The notes under the pieces are model-generated. The model did not search any database, was not told the origin of the DNA, and worked only from the letters and a program-made list of their open reading frames with translations. Positions 16,319 through 24,684 of a stretch of DNA of 64,000 nucleotides are shown here, piece after piece. Source of the stretch: Bacillota bacterium (lineage in GTDB: Bacteria > Bacillota > Clostridia > Lachnospirales > Lachnospiraceae); assembly GCA_023418475.1 (NCBI GenBank), contig JAEZZO010000067.1, positions 9,428 through 73,427 on the forward strand. Direction: 5' to 3'. Position numbers and translations under genes: made by a program. Position 1 is the first letter of the stretch. Every line of letters starts with the position of its first letter.

Positions 16319-17898
16319 GAACTATTAAATTATTAGACTGCACCTTACGTGATGGCGGTTATATGAATAACTGGAAGTTCGGAGAACAGACGATCTACCA
16401 TATTATAAAACGTTTATCTTCATCCAATATTGATATTATTGAATGTGGTTTTCTGACTGAAAAAGAGTATGATTTGGATTATTCGCTTTTTCCTGATACG
16501 CTGTATGTCCATCCATTTCTTGAAAAAATGAATGAAAACTCTCTCTATGTTGCAATGATTGCTATTGGGGAAAAAGAAATACACCCTAATAAAATATCAT
16601 CTGCAAAGAACTCAAAGATAAAAGGTATTCGGCTTACTTTTCATGCAGAGGATAAAAAAAAGGCTTTTGAATATGCCAAACTGTTAATGAAAAAAGGGTA
16701 TCTTGTATTTATGCAGCCGGTAGGTTCTGCTAATTACACTGATGATAATCTTTTATCCCTTGTTAAGGAAATTAATGTGCTTAAGCCTTATGCATTTTAC
16801 ATTGTTGACACTTTGGGAACTATGTTTCATGATCATATAGTACATATGATCTCACTGATCAATAACAACCTGGATACTAATATTGCCCTAGGCTATCACT
16901 CCCATAATAATCTCCAGCTGGCTTTTTCGAATGCGCAGGAAATGATTCGCTATCCCATCAATCGAGATATCATAATTGATTGCTCTGTGTATGGAATGGG
17001 AAGAGGAGCCGGCAATCTTTGCTCTGAATTAATAACAGATTATATCAATCAAACAATGGAAAATAGGTATAACGTATTTCCTCTTCTGGAAATCATAGAT
17101 GAATTTCTCCTGCCCATCTTCAGTAATACACCCTGGGGGTATTCGGTAGGTTATTACTTAGCATCTATTATGAACTGTCATCCGAATTATGCTACTCACC
17201 TGCTGACGAAACAATCCGTTCCGGTAAGAACCATCGGAATTATGCTTGATCAAATTCCGGAAGAAAGAAGGAATATATTTGATAAAGAATATATCGAGAA
17301 TATATACCTGAATTACCAGAAACATGATGTTGATGATAAGGAAGAAATAGAACGACTTCGCAATGAATTAAGCAACAGGGAAATTCTTATCCTCGCGCCG
17401 GGTCGCAGCCTAACCACTTATAAGAAAAAAATACTGGATTTTATTCAACTAAAAAATCCCTATATTATCACTACAAATTTTTTACCCGATTATCCGGTGG
17501 ATTTGATCTTTATGGGAAATGAACGCAGATATCATTTATGGAAGGATAAATTGAAAAACCATAGTGTAATCTTCACGTCAAATATCAGCCAAAAACCGGA
17601 TAATGCCAGGTTAGTCAACTACTCTGATTTAATTAATTCTTCCACGAATGTATCCGACAGCACCGGATTAATGCTCCTGAAGCTATTAGTAAAAGCATCC
17701 GTCAAAAAGGTTACTCTGGCCGGATTTGACGGGTTTGGGAAAAACTCGGTCTGGAATTATTATGATGAAAATATGATCGGCTCCACTGATTCAGAAACAC
17801 TTGCTCAGAAAAATAAAAGCATGATCGTTCAGCTCAAAAAAAGAAATAATGAGATGGAAATCAACTTTCTTACTCCTACGAAATATAAATTGGATTAA
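16315..17898 (+). CDS. DRE-TIM aldolase fused to a Rossmann-like C-terminal domain
   Basis: A 527-residue two-domain protein. Residues 1 to about 320 are a DRE-TIM metallo-aldolase: LLDCTLRDGGY (6-16) has the Arg-Asp catalytic/metal pair and GYHSHNN (193-199) the metal-binding HxH, as in 4-hydroxy-2-oxovalerate aldolase and HMG-CoA lyase. Residues about 355-527 form an alpha/beta domain starting ILILAPGRSL, with SDSTGLMLLKLLVKASVKKV and LAGFDGF. It resembles the GT42/DUF115 fold but lacks an evident catalytic His. In this operon it may make, by aldol addition, the sugar acid activated by the preceding gene. It is the last gene; no clear terminator follows. Confidence 0.75.
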   Translation: MRTIKLLDCTLRDGGYMNNWKFGEQTIYHIIKRLSSSNIDIIECGFLTEKEYDLDYSLFPDTLYVHPFLEKMNENSLYVAMIAIGEKEIHPNKISSAKNSKIKGIRLTFHAEDKKKAFEYAKLLMKKGYLVFMQPVGSANYTDDNLLSLVKEINVLKPYAFYIVDTLGTMFHDHIVHMISLINNNLDTNIALGYHSHNNLQLAFSNAQEMIRYPINRDIIIDCSVYGMGRGAGNLCSELITDYINQTMENRYNVFPLLEIIDEFLLPIFSNTPWGYSVGYYLASIMNCHPNYATHLLTKQSVPVRTIGIMLDQIPEERRNIFDKEYIENIYLNYQKHDVDDKEEIERLRNELSNREILILAPGRSLTTYKKKILDFIQLKNPYIITTNFLPDYPVDLIFMGNERRYHLWKDKLKNHSVIFTSNISQKPDNARLVNYSDLINSSTNVSDSTGLMLLKLLVKASVKKVTLAGFDGFGKNSVWNYYDENMIGSTDSETLAQKNKSMIVQLKKRNNEMEINFLTPTKYKLD

Positions 17899-17929
17899 TT
17901 AGTGAATTTGTCTGCCTCTTAATTTCTCA

Positions 17930-18862
17930 TTACATTGTATTGTCCTGCCAAAGACTGGCCGTTTTCACATTCAAATCGTCATATGTTTTATAAAAGTATT
18001 CGCCGGTGCTTGTATTCATGAACGCGGTATATTTTGTATAATCATAAGTATCACGGCTGGTTATAACCGCTCCTTTTGGTATGGATACACTTTCCATGAT
18101 ATGAAAGCATGCGCTAATCGCCTCGGAACTGTCCTTTGGTACCTGGATATGTGCTTTTAGATAAGCAGTTCGTACGAAGCGTTCCGGAGAAGTAAAACCG
18201 CCAGGCAGCGAAGCTGTTCCTCCGGCCTGCCCAAAAGGAGTAAGCAGAACGTCATTCCAGTAAGTCTCCTCTAGCTGTGACGGAGATGCTTCCATATAAT
18301 TTCTTAAATTTGTCATATGCCAATGCAAATCCGGACTGTTGGACATAACACCAATCGGATTATTCATAAGTACCACTTCTCCACCGGTTGCTTCGATTAC
18401 TGCACATGCCCCGCTTTTGTCAGCAACCATCCAGTGCAATGGCGCCGTTGTCTTTGTAACAGGATCCGGAATACCTATTATCGTGATATTTTTTAACAAG
18501 TAAGTTAACTCATTTACACAGGCGCAGCTACCCAGTATATAGTGCAAGAAATCAATGGATGCAATGGCTGTGGTATCCTTCCCGGGCATTGTATCATATT
18601 TGGCATAACCTGCAAAATATAAGACAGCTGCAGCAAAGCCCTTTTCATTGACCCCATCAAAAAAGCCCAGCATACCATCTAATTCCTGGCCAAGACCTAT
18701 AAATCGGTACGTATTTTTAAACTGTCCATTATTTAAGCTGCTGTTCCAGACATAGGCGCCGGGTACAATATAAAGCTGCGGTATAATTTCATGCGAAAAA
18801 TCCATCGTTCTCCCAAAAATCAACTCATTTGATTGAGATTGTAAGGTCATAGCTGTACACAT
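17930..18862 (-). CDS. Choloylglycine hydrolase family protein (penicillin V acylase / bile salt hydrolase)
   Basis: A 310-residue Ntn hydrolase of the linear amide C-N hydrolase family. After Met removal Cys2 becomes the catalytic nucleophile. Arg18, Asp21, Asn175 (in GVMSNSP) and Arg228 fall at exactly the positions known for bile salt hydrolases. Position 82 is Tyr (LYFAG), where bile salt hydrolases usually have Asn and penicillin V acylases have Tyr. That favours acylase or acyl-homoserine-lactone activity over bile salts, but does not prove it. There is no signal peptide. It is monocistronic and convergent with the glycan operon. Confidence 0.9.
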   Translation of the reverse strand: MCTAMTLQSQSNELIFGRTMDFSHEIIPQLYIVPGAYVWNSSLNNGQFKNTYRFIGLGQELDGMLGFFDGVNEKGFAAAVLYFAGYAKYDTMPGKDTTAIASIDFLHYILGSCACVNELTYLLKNITIIGIPDPVTKTTAPLHWMVADKSGACAVIEATGGEVVLMNNPIGVMSNSPDLHWHMTNLRNYMEASPSQLEETYWNDVLLTPFGQAGGTASLPGGFTSPERFVRTAYLKAHIQVPKDSSEAISACFHIMESVSIPKGAVITSRDTYDYTKYTAFMNTSTGEYFYKTYDDLNVKTASLWQDNTM

Positions 18863-19086
18863 AAGAAATATCCTTCAAAATATGATTTCTTTAATATATG
18901 AAATTAAACTGTGAATGTGAGTAGATTGCCGTGATATTATTTCAACGGATCCGTGTCTCTAAATTCAAATCAGGATAACAACATAATCTAATAATTTTTT
19001 CTTCAACAAAAATATTCATCAGACATATTTATTCGCAAAGCATATTTCAATACAAACGTGACAAACTAATCCATGGAGGTGATTTG

Positions 19087-20082
19087 TTGAAACCAAATAT
19101 TATCTATTACGAAGAAGCGGCACTTAATTATCCGCTTGGAAAGACTCTTTCTGAAAAATATAAAACTGCCCAATGGGTGAAAATTGAAAACCATAATAAT
19201 ATTCCGGAACTCCGTAACAAACAAAATTGTGACTTTGCTAAAATGAAGCAAAATCTTGTGATTGGTATCCGAAAAACACATAAATATGTGCCCAATTTAA
19301 AAACCTCGGATTTTTTAGTACCCTATACCTCTTCCGGCTGCAGTGCTATGTGCCTTTACTGCTATTTAGTTTGTAATTATAATAAATGCTCCTATTTGCG
19401 TCTTTTTGTAAACAGAGAACAAATGCTGGATAAGCTGATAAAAACCTCCAACCAAAGCAGCAGTGAACTGACATTTGAAATAGGAAGCAACAGTGATCTG
19501 GTACTGGAAAATACCATTACCGGCAATCTGGAATGGACCATCGAAAATTTTGCAAAGAATAACCGGGGTTATATTACATTTCCCTCGAAATTTGATATGG
19601 TGGATCCGCTGCTTAATCTGGAACACAAGGGCAGAACGATTATAAGAGTCAGTGTCAATCCACAGGAAATTATTCGGAAAGTTGAATTTGGTACTTCTAC
19701 TTTGGAAAACAGAATAAAAGCCATCAACCGCCTATGTGATGCCGGATACAAAATCGGCCTTCTGGTGGCTCCTGTCGTTTTATTGGAAAACTGGGAGACT
19801 TACTACGGGGAATTATTTGATATACTGGAGGATACCTTATCCGGGAAGGTCAAGAATGAGATGTTTTTTGAAGTGATTTTTATGACCTACAGTTATGTCC
19901 ATCGGATGATCAACGCTGAGGCTTTCCCGAATGCAGTTGACTTATATAATAAAAATATTATGACAGGAAGAGGCATGGGAAAGTACTGTTATAATACAAA
20001 TACAAGGACAAAAGGTGAAGAGTTTTTAAGATCTGAACTTACAAAGCACTTTCCTAATAATAAGATCATGTATATTGTATAA
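19087..20082 (+). CDS. splB: Spore photoproduct lyase homologue lacking the catalytic cysteine
   Basis: A radical-SAM protein of 331 residues from TTG 19087, chosen because GGAGGT ends 6 nt before it (TTG 19084 is too close). The [4Fe-4S] motif is CSAMCLYC (Cys85, 89, 92). The body aligns throughout with Bacillus SplB (TFPSKFDMVD, GTSTLENRI, LLVAPVV, GKYCYNT). The H-donor Cys141 of B. subtilis lies in FEAACTSD; here the same segment reads FEIGSNSD, so Ser134 replaces it. Extra cysteines occur at 96 and 101. It may repair spore photoproduct by another H-donor or act on another lesion. It overlaps the converging regulator gene by 17 bp. Confidence 0.85.
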   Translation: MKPNIIYYEEAALNYPLGKTLSEKYKTAQWVKIENHNNIPELRNKQNCDFAKMKQNLVIGIRKTHKYVPNLKTSDFLVPYTSSGCSAMCLYCYLVCNYNKCSYLRLFVNREQMLDKLIKTSNQSSSELTFEIGSNSDLVLENTITGNLEWTIENFAKNNRGYITFPSKFDMVDPLLNLEHKGRTIIRVSVNPQEIIRKVEFGTSTLENRIKAINRLCDAGYKIGLLVAPVVLLENWETYYGELFDILEDTLSGKVKNEMFFEVIFMTYSYVHRMINAEAFPNAVDLYNKNIMTGRGMGKYCYNTNTRTKGEEFLRSELTKHFPNNKIMYIV

Positions 20083-21349
20083 GTTCACAATCCTTTTCAT
20101 TGCTGATTCTATCCAAATGTTCTTTCCAGTGAAGTAGTTTACTAGAAAGATAGAACTTAAATAATAATTGACCGTCATCTATCTTTCCTATTATTTCTTC
20201 AATTTGATTTAATTTAATCTGCATTGTATTTCTATGAATAAATAATAATTTTGCAGATTTTTTTATATTACAGGCATTTTCAATGTATTTCAGTATGACT
20301 TCTTCAAAATTCGTACCATGTTTCCTATCGTAATTATGAATTGTCCAAAATTCATCGCAAATATACAAGGTGTAATTAACCTCAGATGGGACTTTATTAA
20401 GGAATGAAAAAAGTAAATACTCATCAACCAAAACAATTCCGCTTTCTTTGTAATCCAATATATTTATTACCGTAAGCATTTCAAGCGTTTGTAAATAGTA
20501 TTTCGATAAGGTTAGTAAATTATCAAACTGTCTGCTGCATGTTGCTGTCAAATCATTGGAAACCAGTATCTCATCTATTAATTGTATGGCATTGCTTAGG
20601 TGTGCTATATTGTCAGCATTAATGATTATCACAAGACTGTCCTGAAAGGAAACGCTTTTACTGATGGATACCTTTCCTACAATTTGTCTTTGAATATAGC
20701 TGTTATAATAAATACTGCTATCGTTCTTTTTTAGCGGAACAATAAGTAGATGAAAATACTTTTGTACGTGCCAATTTGCACTCGACATACGCTCCTGTAA
20801 TATATCCATTCGATATATCTTGCTTTCCAGTAATTCTATGATGATGTTTTCATGTAAACTATCCTGGAAATCAACCATATCATAATTATCGGCCTGAAAA
20901 GCCACTTCTAGAATATTGCATAACACTTCTATCAGCGCAATATCTTCCTCTGTAATCTTCCCCTGCAACTGAAACAAACCCAGGTATGCAATAACCTTCT
21001 TCTTCCCTTTTATTTTATGAATTACTCTTGGCATCTTCTCACCTACGCTAAAATCAATCATGATTGGTGTATCACTTTCATGTACTGCTGATGTAACGCC
21101 TGCCTTACGAAATATATGAATAGCATCCGAACTGCAATAACCATATTTTTCTGCAAAAGTCCAGATTGGATCTTGGTTTTCTATTCCTGTTGTATTAATC
21201 ATATGGATTACCCTATAGCTTGCGGTGGTCAAAATAATTGGATTATAAAGAATAGCTGCAGCGCTATTCAACAATTCAATAATACTTTTGGATTGATAAT
21301 AAACATCATACAATTTTAATTTATTCTTCTCAACATTCTCTAAACTCAT
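20066..21349 (-). CDS. PucR/CdaR-type transcriptional regulator
   Basis: A 427-residue regulator. I use ATG 21349, which has GGAGGG about 8 nt upstream; an ATG at 21376 is also in frame. The C-terminus carries the PucR-type helix-turn-helix (about 365-425: ACNIKKSAKLLFIHRNTMQI). The N-terminal two thirds resemble a GAF-like sensor followed by the GGDEF-derived CdaR middle domain. Such regulators control catabolic genes for purines or aromatic and sugar acids. It is divergent from the flavoprotein gene at 21481, and palindromes at 21364 and 21428 lie between, so it probably regulates that gene. Confidence 0.85.
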   Translation of the reverse strand: MSLENVEKNKLKLYDVYYQSKSIIELLNSAAAILYNPIILTTASYRVIHMINTTGIENQDPIWTFAEKYGYCSSDAIHIFRKAGVTSAVHESDTPIMIDFSVGEKMPRVIHKIKGKKKVIAYLGLFQLQGKITEEDIALIEVLCNILEVAFQADNYDMVDFQDSLHENIIIELLESKIYRMDILQERMSSANWHVQKYFHLLIVPLKKNDSSIYYNSYIQRQIVGKVSISKSVSFQDSLVIIINADNIAHLSNAIQLIDEILVSNDLTATCSRQFDNLLTLSKYYLQTLEMLTVINILDYKESGIVLVDEYLLFSFLNKVPSEVNYTLYICDEFWTIHNYDRKHGTNFEEVILKYIENACNIKKSAKLLFIHRNTMQIKLNQIEEIIGKIDDGQLLFKFYLSSKLLHWKEHLDRISNEKDCELIQYT

Positions 21350-21363
21350 CTTCAAGCCCTCCA

Positions 21364-21445
21364 GTGCATTATGCACATTATCATATCATTAATTTAGTTT
21401 TTTGCACATTGTTTTTGTAAAATTATAATGTTAATATTTTAACAT
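21364..21445 (+). promoter_or_regulatory. Divergent control region: promoter and two palindromic operator candidates
   Basis: For the flavoprotein gene, TTGCAC (21402-21407) and TATAAT (21424-21429) are separated by 16 bp. Overlapping and following the -10 box is a perfect palindrome ATGTTAATATTTTAACAT (21428-21445). A second one, GTGCATTATGCAC (21364-21376), lies near the start of the divergent PucR-type gene. Either could be its binding site. Confidence 0.55.
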
Positions 21446-21480
21446 ACTAATAACACAATATATCACAAGGAGCGTAAAAA

Positions 21481-23418
21481 ATGCAGACGAATTATCCAAA
21501 TCTCTTTTCCAGGGGACAGATAGGAACCCTGAAGCTTAAGAACAGAATGGTTATGGCACCAATGGGTACTTTTTCAGAAAACCGCGACGGATATCCATCA
21601 AAGGCTCAGTTAGATTATTATGAAACTCGTGCCAAAGGCGGCCTGGGCATGATTATTACTGAGGTTCAATATGTTACAAATAAAACAGATCCATGGATTG
21701 AATACATCCAAACTGCAGGAACCCCCGAACAGATGAAGGGCTGGGCACTAATTTGCGAAACAATTCATGCACATGATTGCAAAGTCTGTATTCAATTAGG
21801 CTGTGGATTGGGAAGAAATGCATTTCCTTTTACAGATGCTCAAATGGTCAGCGCTTCAGAGGTTCCTTCCTTCTACTTCCCTGACCAGTTATGCCGTGCT
21901 TTTACCTTGGAGGAAATCGCGGATATCATTAACAGTTTTCGAATTGCCGGACGTAATGCAGTAGCGGCCGAGGCGGATGCTGTTGAAATTCATGCACACA
22001 GTGGATATATCCTGGATCAGTTTATGACATCTGCCTGGAATAAACGAAACGATCTATACGGCGGCAGCTTTGAGAACAGAATGCGTATTGTAACAGATAT
22101 TTATAATGTGATAAGGGAAGAAGTAGGTCCAAAGTTCCCGATTTTTATAAGAATGGCAGCTCATCATGATTTTGAAGGTGGCAGAACCCTGGAAGAAAGT
22201 ATTGAGATTGCTAAATACCTTGAGAAGCTTGGTATAAATGCCTTAGATATTGACCTGGGTTGCTATGAGAATAAACAGTGGATTGTTCCTTCCATCTATA
22301 CCGGTGATTCATGTATGGCAGATGTAGCTTATGAAATCAAAAAAGCCGTAAATATTCCGGTTCTTAACGCTGGCAGCCATACTCCTGAAACTGCTGAAAA
22401 ACTGATTGCTGAAGGAAAAATCGATTTTGCCATGTTTGGCCGGCAAGTTATTGCAGACCCAGATATGCCCGAAAAATTACGCAACAATCAAAGAGAGGAT
22501 ATACGTCCCTGTCTGCTTTGCAATGAAATCTGCGTAGGAAGACTCTATCAAAACCGAGTCATCTCCTGTGCCATAAATCCTCAGGCTGCATTTGAAGCTA
22601 ATTACCCGCTGACACCCGCACCGGTAAAACGTAAGGTAGCTGTTATCGGCGGGGGACCGGGTGGAATGGAAGCAGCACGCGTTGCAGCAATTAAGGGTCA
22701 TTCGGTAACCTTATATGAGAAAAGTAATCGTTTGGGTGGACAGTTATTAGCAGCTTATACTCCACCATTTAAATCCAGACTACGTATGTTCGTTGAATGG
22801 GAGATACGCCAGCTTTCTAAATTGGGAGTGCAGATTGTTTTTGGAAAAGAAATGAATGAGAATTCTCCTAAATTAGCCGAAGCGGACCAAATCATTATTG
22901 CTTTGGGAGCAGCCTCTTTCTGTCCTAATATTCCCGGTGTTGACCACTCTAATGTCATTGACGTTATGGAAGCTCACATTCATCCAGAAAAGATAAAAGG
23001 TGAAAAAATAATTATTGCAGGCGGTGGTCTTTCCGGATGCGACAGCGCACTTGAGCTCGCCATGATAGGAAAAAACGTTACGATTATTGAAATGCTTCCT
23101 ACGGTAGCAGCAAATGCGCTTCTCGATAATCGCAATCCTTTAATGTTTAAACTGGCTGATTACCATGTAGATATTAAAACAAATTCCAGAATTGTTGAAA
23201 TAAAAGATAACGCTGTTGTAATTGACCATTCCGGTGTTTCTGAAGAGTTAAATGCCGATACGGTTGTTACGGCATTTGGCATGAGAAGTCTGAATGCTCT
23301 GGCTGATAAGATTGCAGACCGATATCCTAACGCTTCCATCGTTGGTGATTGCAATAAAGTAGGTCAGGTTGCGGAAGCGGTAAGAAGTGGATTTTTCGCA
23401 GGATGGGCAATCAGGTAG
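21481..23418 (+). CDS. Old yellow enzyme family Fe-S flavoprotein (2,4-dienoyl-CoA reductase/BaiCD/FldZ type)
   Basis: A 645-residue enoate-reductase-type enzyme. Residues 1 to about 330 form the FMN-binding TIM barrel (MVMAPMGTF; HAHSGYILDQFMT with substrate-binding His and catalytic Tyr; NKRNDLYGGSFENR). A [4Fe-4S] site follows (CLLCNEICVG...SCAINP). The C-terminal half has FAD- and NAD-binding Rossmann domains (VAVIGGGPGGMEAA; IIIAGGGLSGCDSA). It reduces an activated C=C bond using NAD(P)H. Bile acid (BaiCD), cinnamate (FldZ) and dienoyl-CoA enzymes share this architecture, so the substrate cannot be called. A terminator follows at 23449. Confidence 0.93.
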   Translation: MQTNYPNLFSRGQIGTLKLKNRMVMAPMGTFSENRDGYPSKAQLDYYETRAKGGLGMIITEVQYVTNKTDPWIEYIQTAGTPEQMKGWALICETIHAHDCKVCIQLGCGLGRNAFPFTDAQMVSASEVPSFYFPDQLCRAFTLEEIADIINSFRIAGRNAVAAEADAVEIHAHSGYILDQFMTSAWNKRNDLYGGSFENRMRIVTDIYNVIREEVGPKFPIFIRMAAHHDFEGGRTLEESIEIAKYLEKLGINALDIDLGCYENKQWIVPSIYTGDSCMADVAYEIKKAVNIPVLNAGSHTPETAEKLIAEGKIDFAMFGRQVIADPDMPEKLRNNQREDIRPCLLCNEICVGRLYQNRVISCAINPQAAFEANYPLTPAPVKRKVAVIGGGPGGMEAARVAAIKGHSVTLYEKSNRLGGQLLAAYTPPFKSRLRMFVEWEIRQLSKLGVQIVFGKEMNENSPKLAEADQIIIALGAASFCPNIPGVDHSNVIDVMEAHIHPEKIKGEKIIIAGGGLSGCDSALELAMIGKNVTIIEMLPTVAANALLDNRNPLMFKLADYHVDIKTNSRIVEIKDNAVVIDHSGVSEELNADTVVTAFGMRSLNALADKIADRYPNASIVGDCNKVGQVAEAVRSGFFAGWAIR

Positions 23419-23448
23419 TTCTATAGGATAAAAAAACAGAGTTGAAGA

Positions 23449-23475
23449 GAGGCTAATCATTTGTTGATTAGCCTC
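23449..23475 (+). terminator. Rho-independent terminator
   Basis: GAGGCTAATCA pairs perfectly with TGATTAGCCTC around a 5-nt loop, followed by CCTTCTTTCT. It sits 30 bp after the old-yellow-enzyme stop. Confidence 0.8.
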
Positions 23476-23506
23476 CCTTCTTTCTGCATTATCTTATGAT
23501 ATCCTA

Positions 23507-23913
23507 TTACATTTCTCCCTCACTTATCAGACATTGCAATTTATCGATCACTGCCAGATCGTTGCCAAATATTCGTGCAAACAACTCCTTGAGTTTCTCC
23601 TGCCTTTCTTTAACGAGCATCATCTGACTAATGTGTCTGGGTAATCTGTAGCTTGTATGAGGACTCACACCTAATTGCCCCATATCTGCCAGCAAGTGTC
23701 ATGTGTACTAAAAAACAGCTCCTCGCATTCGCGCAGTTTTAACTTTGCAGTATCGCTTTCTGTCTTGCGCATAAGCAATGAACCGAAGCCCTCTGCAGCA
23801 TGCCATCTCGCCTCGGCCATATATCCGGCAATATTATTTAGATAATCCGCCACTGAATGGGCATTCTCTATAGTGATGGAATCAATCATCTTTGGTATCA
23901 TCGCGTCTACCAT
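23507..23913 (-). pseudogene. Frameshifted remnant of an unrecognised gene
   Basis: Two minus-strand frames belong together. The first runs from ATG 23913 to 23671 (MVDAMIPKMID...ELFFSTHD...). The second continues as LLADMGQLGVSPHTSYRLP to 23507, ending LQCLISEGEM. A one-base shift near 23695 would join them into about 130 residues rich in charged, helical sequence. I do not recognise the family. The region abuts the decayed AraC remnant, so both may derive from one deleted segment. Confidence 0.5.
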
Positions 23914-24309
23914 GCTGCGTTTTTGCAGCTGCAGCCGTCCAATAAGGAGCGGTGTCTTTTATCAATACTTCGGGGATAAGTTTTCCGCGGTGTCATCCTC
24001 TTCCTAGGGATCCTGTCCAACCGGTTCATCCCTATTTTTAGACGCTTGCAGTTTACCCTCTGATTCAACCACATATACGCAATAATCCATAATAACCTTA
24101 CCTTCGTCATCGGGCATAAAGAAACGCTGCTGATTGTAGCTTTCAAAAGTCCATCTACACGGTTCACCGTCAAAGTCCAGCTTCATCGCATAGCCGGACT
24201 CTCTGATTCGTTCCAGACATATCTTTGCTATTGTTTCGAGGTCGATCTCCTCGCAAAGATTGTTCTCAATGTAATCGACCGCACGATTCATACGTTCATG
24301 CCAACTCAA
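23914..24309 (-). pseudogene. Decayed AraC-type regulator (internal deletion)
   Basis: The start is TTG 24309 with AAGGAGG 7-8 nt upstream, giving LSWHERMNRAVDYIENNL and EEIDLETIAKIC, the first helix of an AraC DNA-binding domain. The frame then jumps straight to a different domain (ERIRESGYAMKLDFDGEP...), skipping the rest of the AraC DNA-binding region. The tail runs through several frames (TAPYWTAAAAKTQHG) before the remnant at 23913. I read this as a deletion plus frameshifts. An intact ribosome site shows that the loss is recent or that a short peptide is still made. Confidence 0.55.
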
Positions 24310-24406
24310 TCCGTATCCCTCCTTTTCAACTAATACTATCATGTCAAGGCTTAGATTTCCTTGCAGTATCTGTTCTATTCTGCAAGGTATTTCGCACATT
24401 ACCCTT

Positions 24407-24496
24407 TCAAAATAGTATAAGTCCAACGACCACAATTACAATTACACAAATCCCTACCAATGAACAAATTAACAATATCTTAGCTATTTTTTTCAT
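24407..24496 (-). CDS. 29-residue hydrophobic peptide
   Basis: A short frame from ATG 24496 to TGA 24407 encodes MKKIAKILLICSLVG followed by a valine/isoleucine-rich stretch, a single membrane helix with a basic N-terminus. AGGAG lies 7 nt before the ATG, which is an ideal ribosome site for so short a frame. It lies downstream of a small XRE regulator gene, beyond a terminator. It could be a small membrane regulator or type I toxin-like peptide; no family is assigned. Confidence 0.45.
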   Translation of the reverse strand: MKKIAKILLICSLVGICVIVIVVVGLILF

Positions 24497-24600
24497 CTTT
24501 CTTCTCCTATTATCCAAATTAAAATTGGCAATTAAATTCAAAATCATAATTCTGAAAAAAAGCCGAACCAAAATTATTCCAAGTCTTTCGGTGCCGTTTA

Positions 24601-24630
24601 AAACAAAAGACAGCTATCCTTCGCTGTCTT
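24601..24630 (-). terminator. Rho-independent terminator of the XRE operon
   Basis: On the minus strand AAGACAGC pairs with GCTGTCTT around an 8-nt loop and is followed by TTGTTT, 55 bp after the XRE gene. Confidence 0.75.
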
Positions 24631-24684
24631 CGTTCTATGCAGTAATCTATCTATACCGACATAGCCAACTACTCTTAAAGCGTG

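Noticed and set aside
12221..17898. A standard sialic acid pathway
   Set aside because: neuB, neuC and neuD are absent and the cytidylyltransferase lacks the usual PARxGSK signature, so plain Neu5Ac synthesis is not supported.
17930..23418. A bile acid metabolism island (choloylglycine hydrolase plus BaiCD-like enzyme)
   Set aside because: The two genes are separated by unrelated genes, lie on opposite strands, no other bai genes are present, and Tyr82 argues against a classical bile salt hydrolase.
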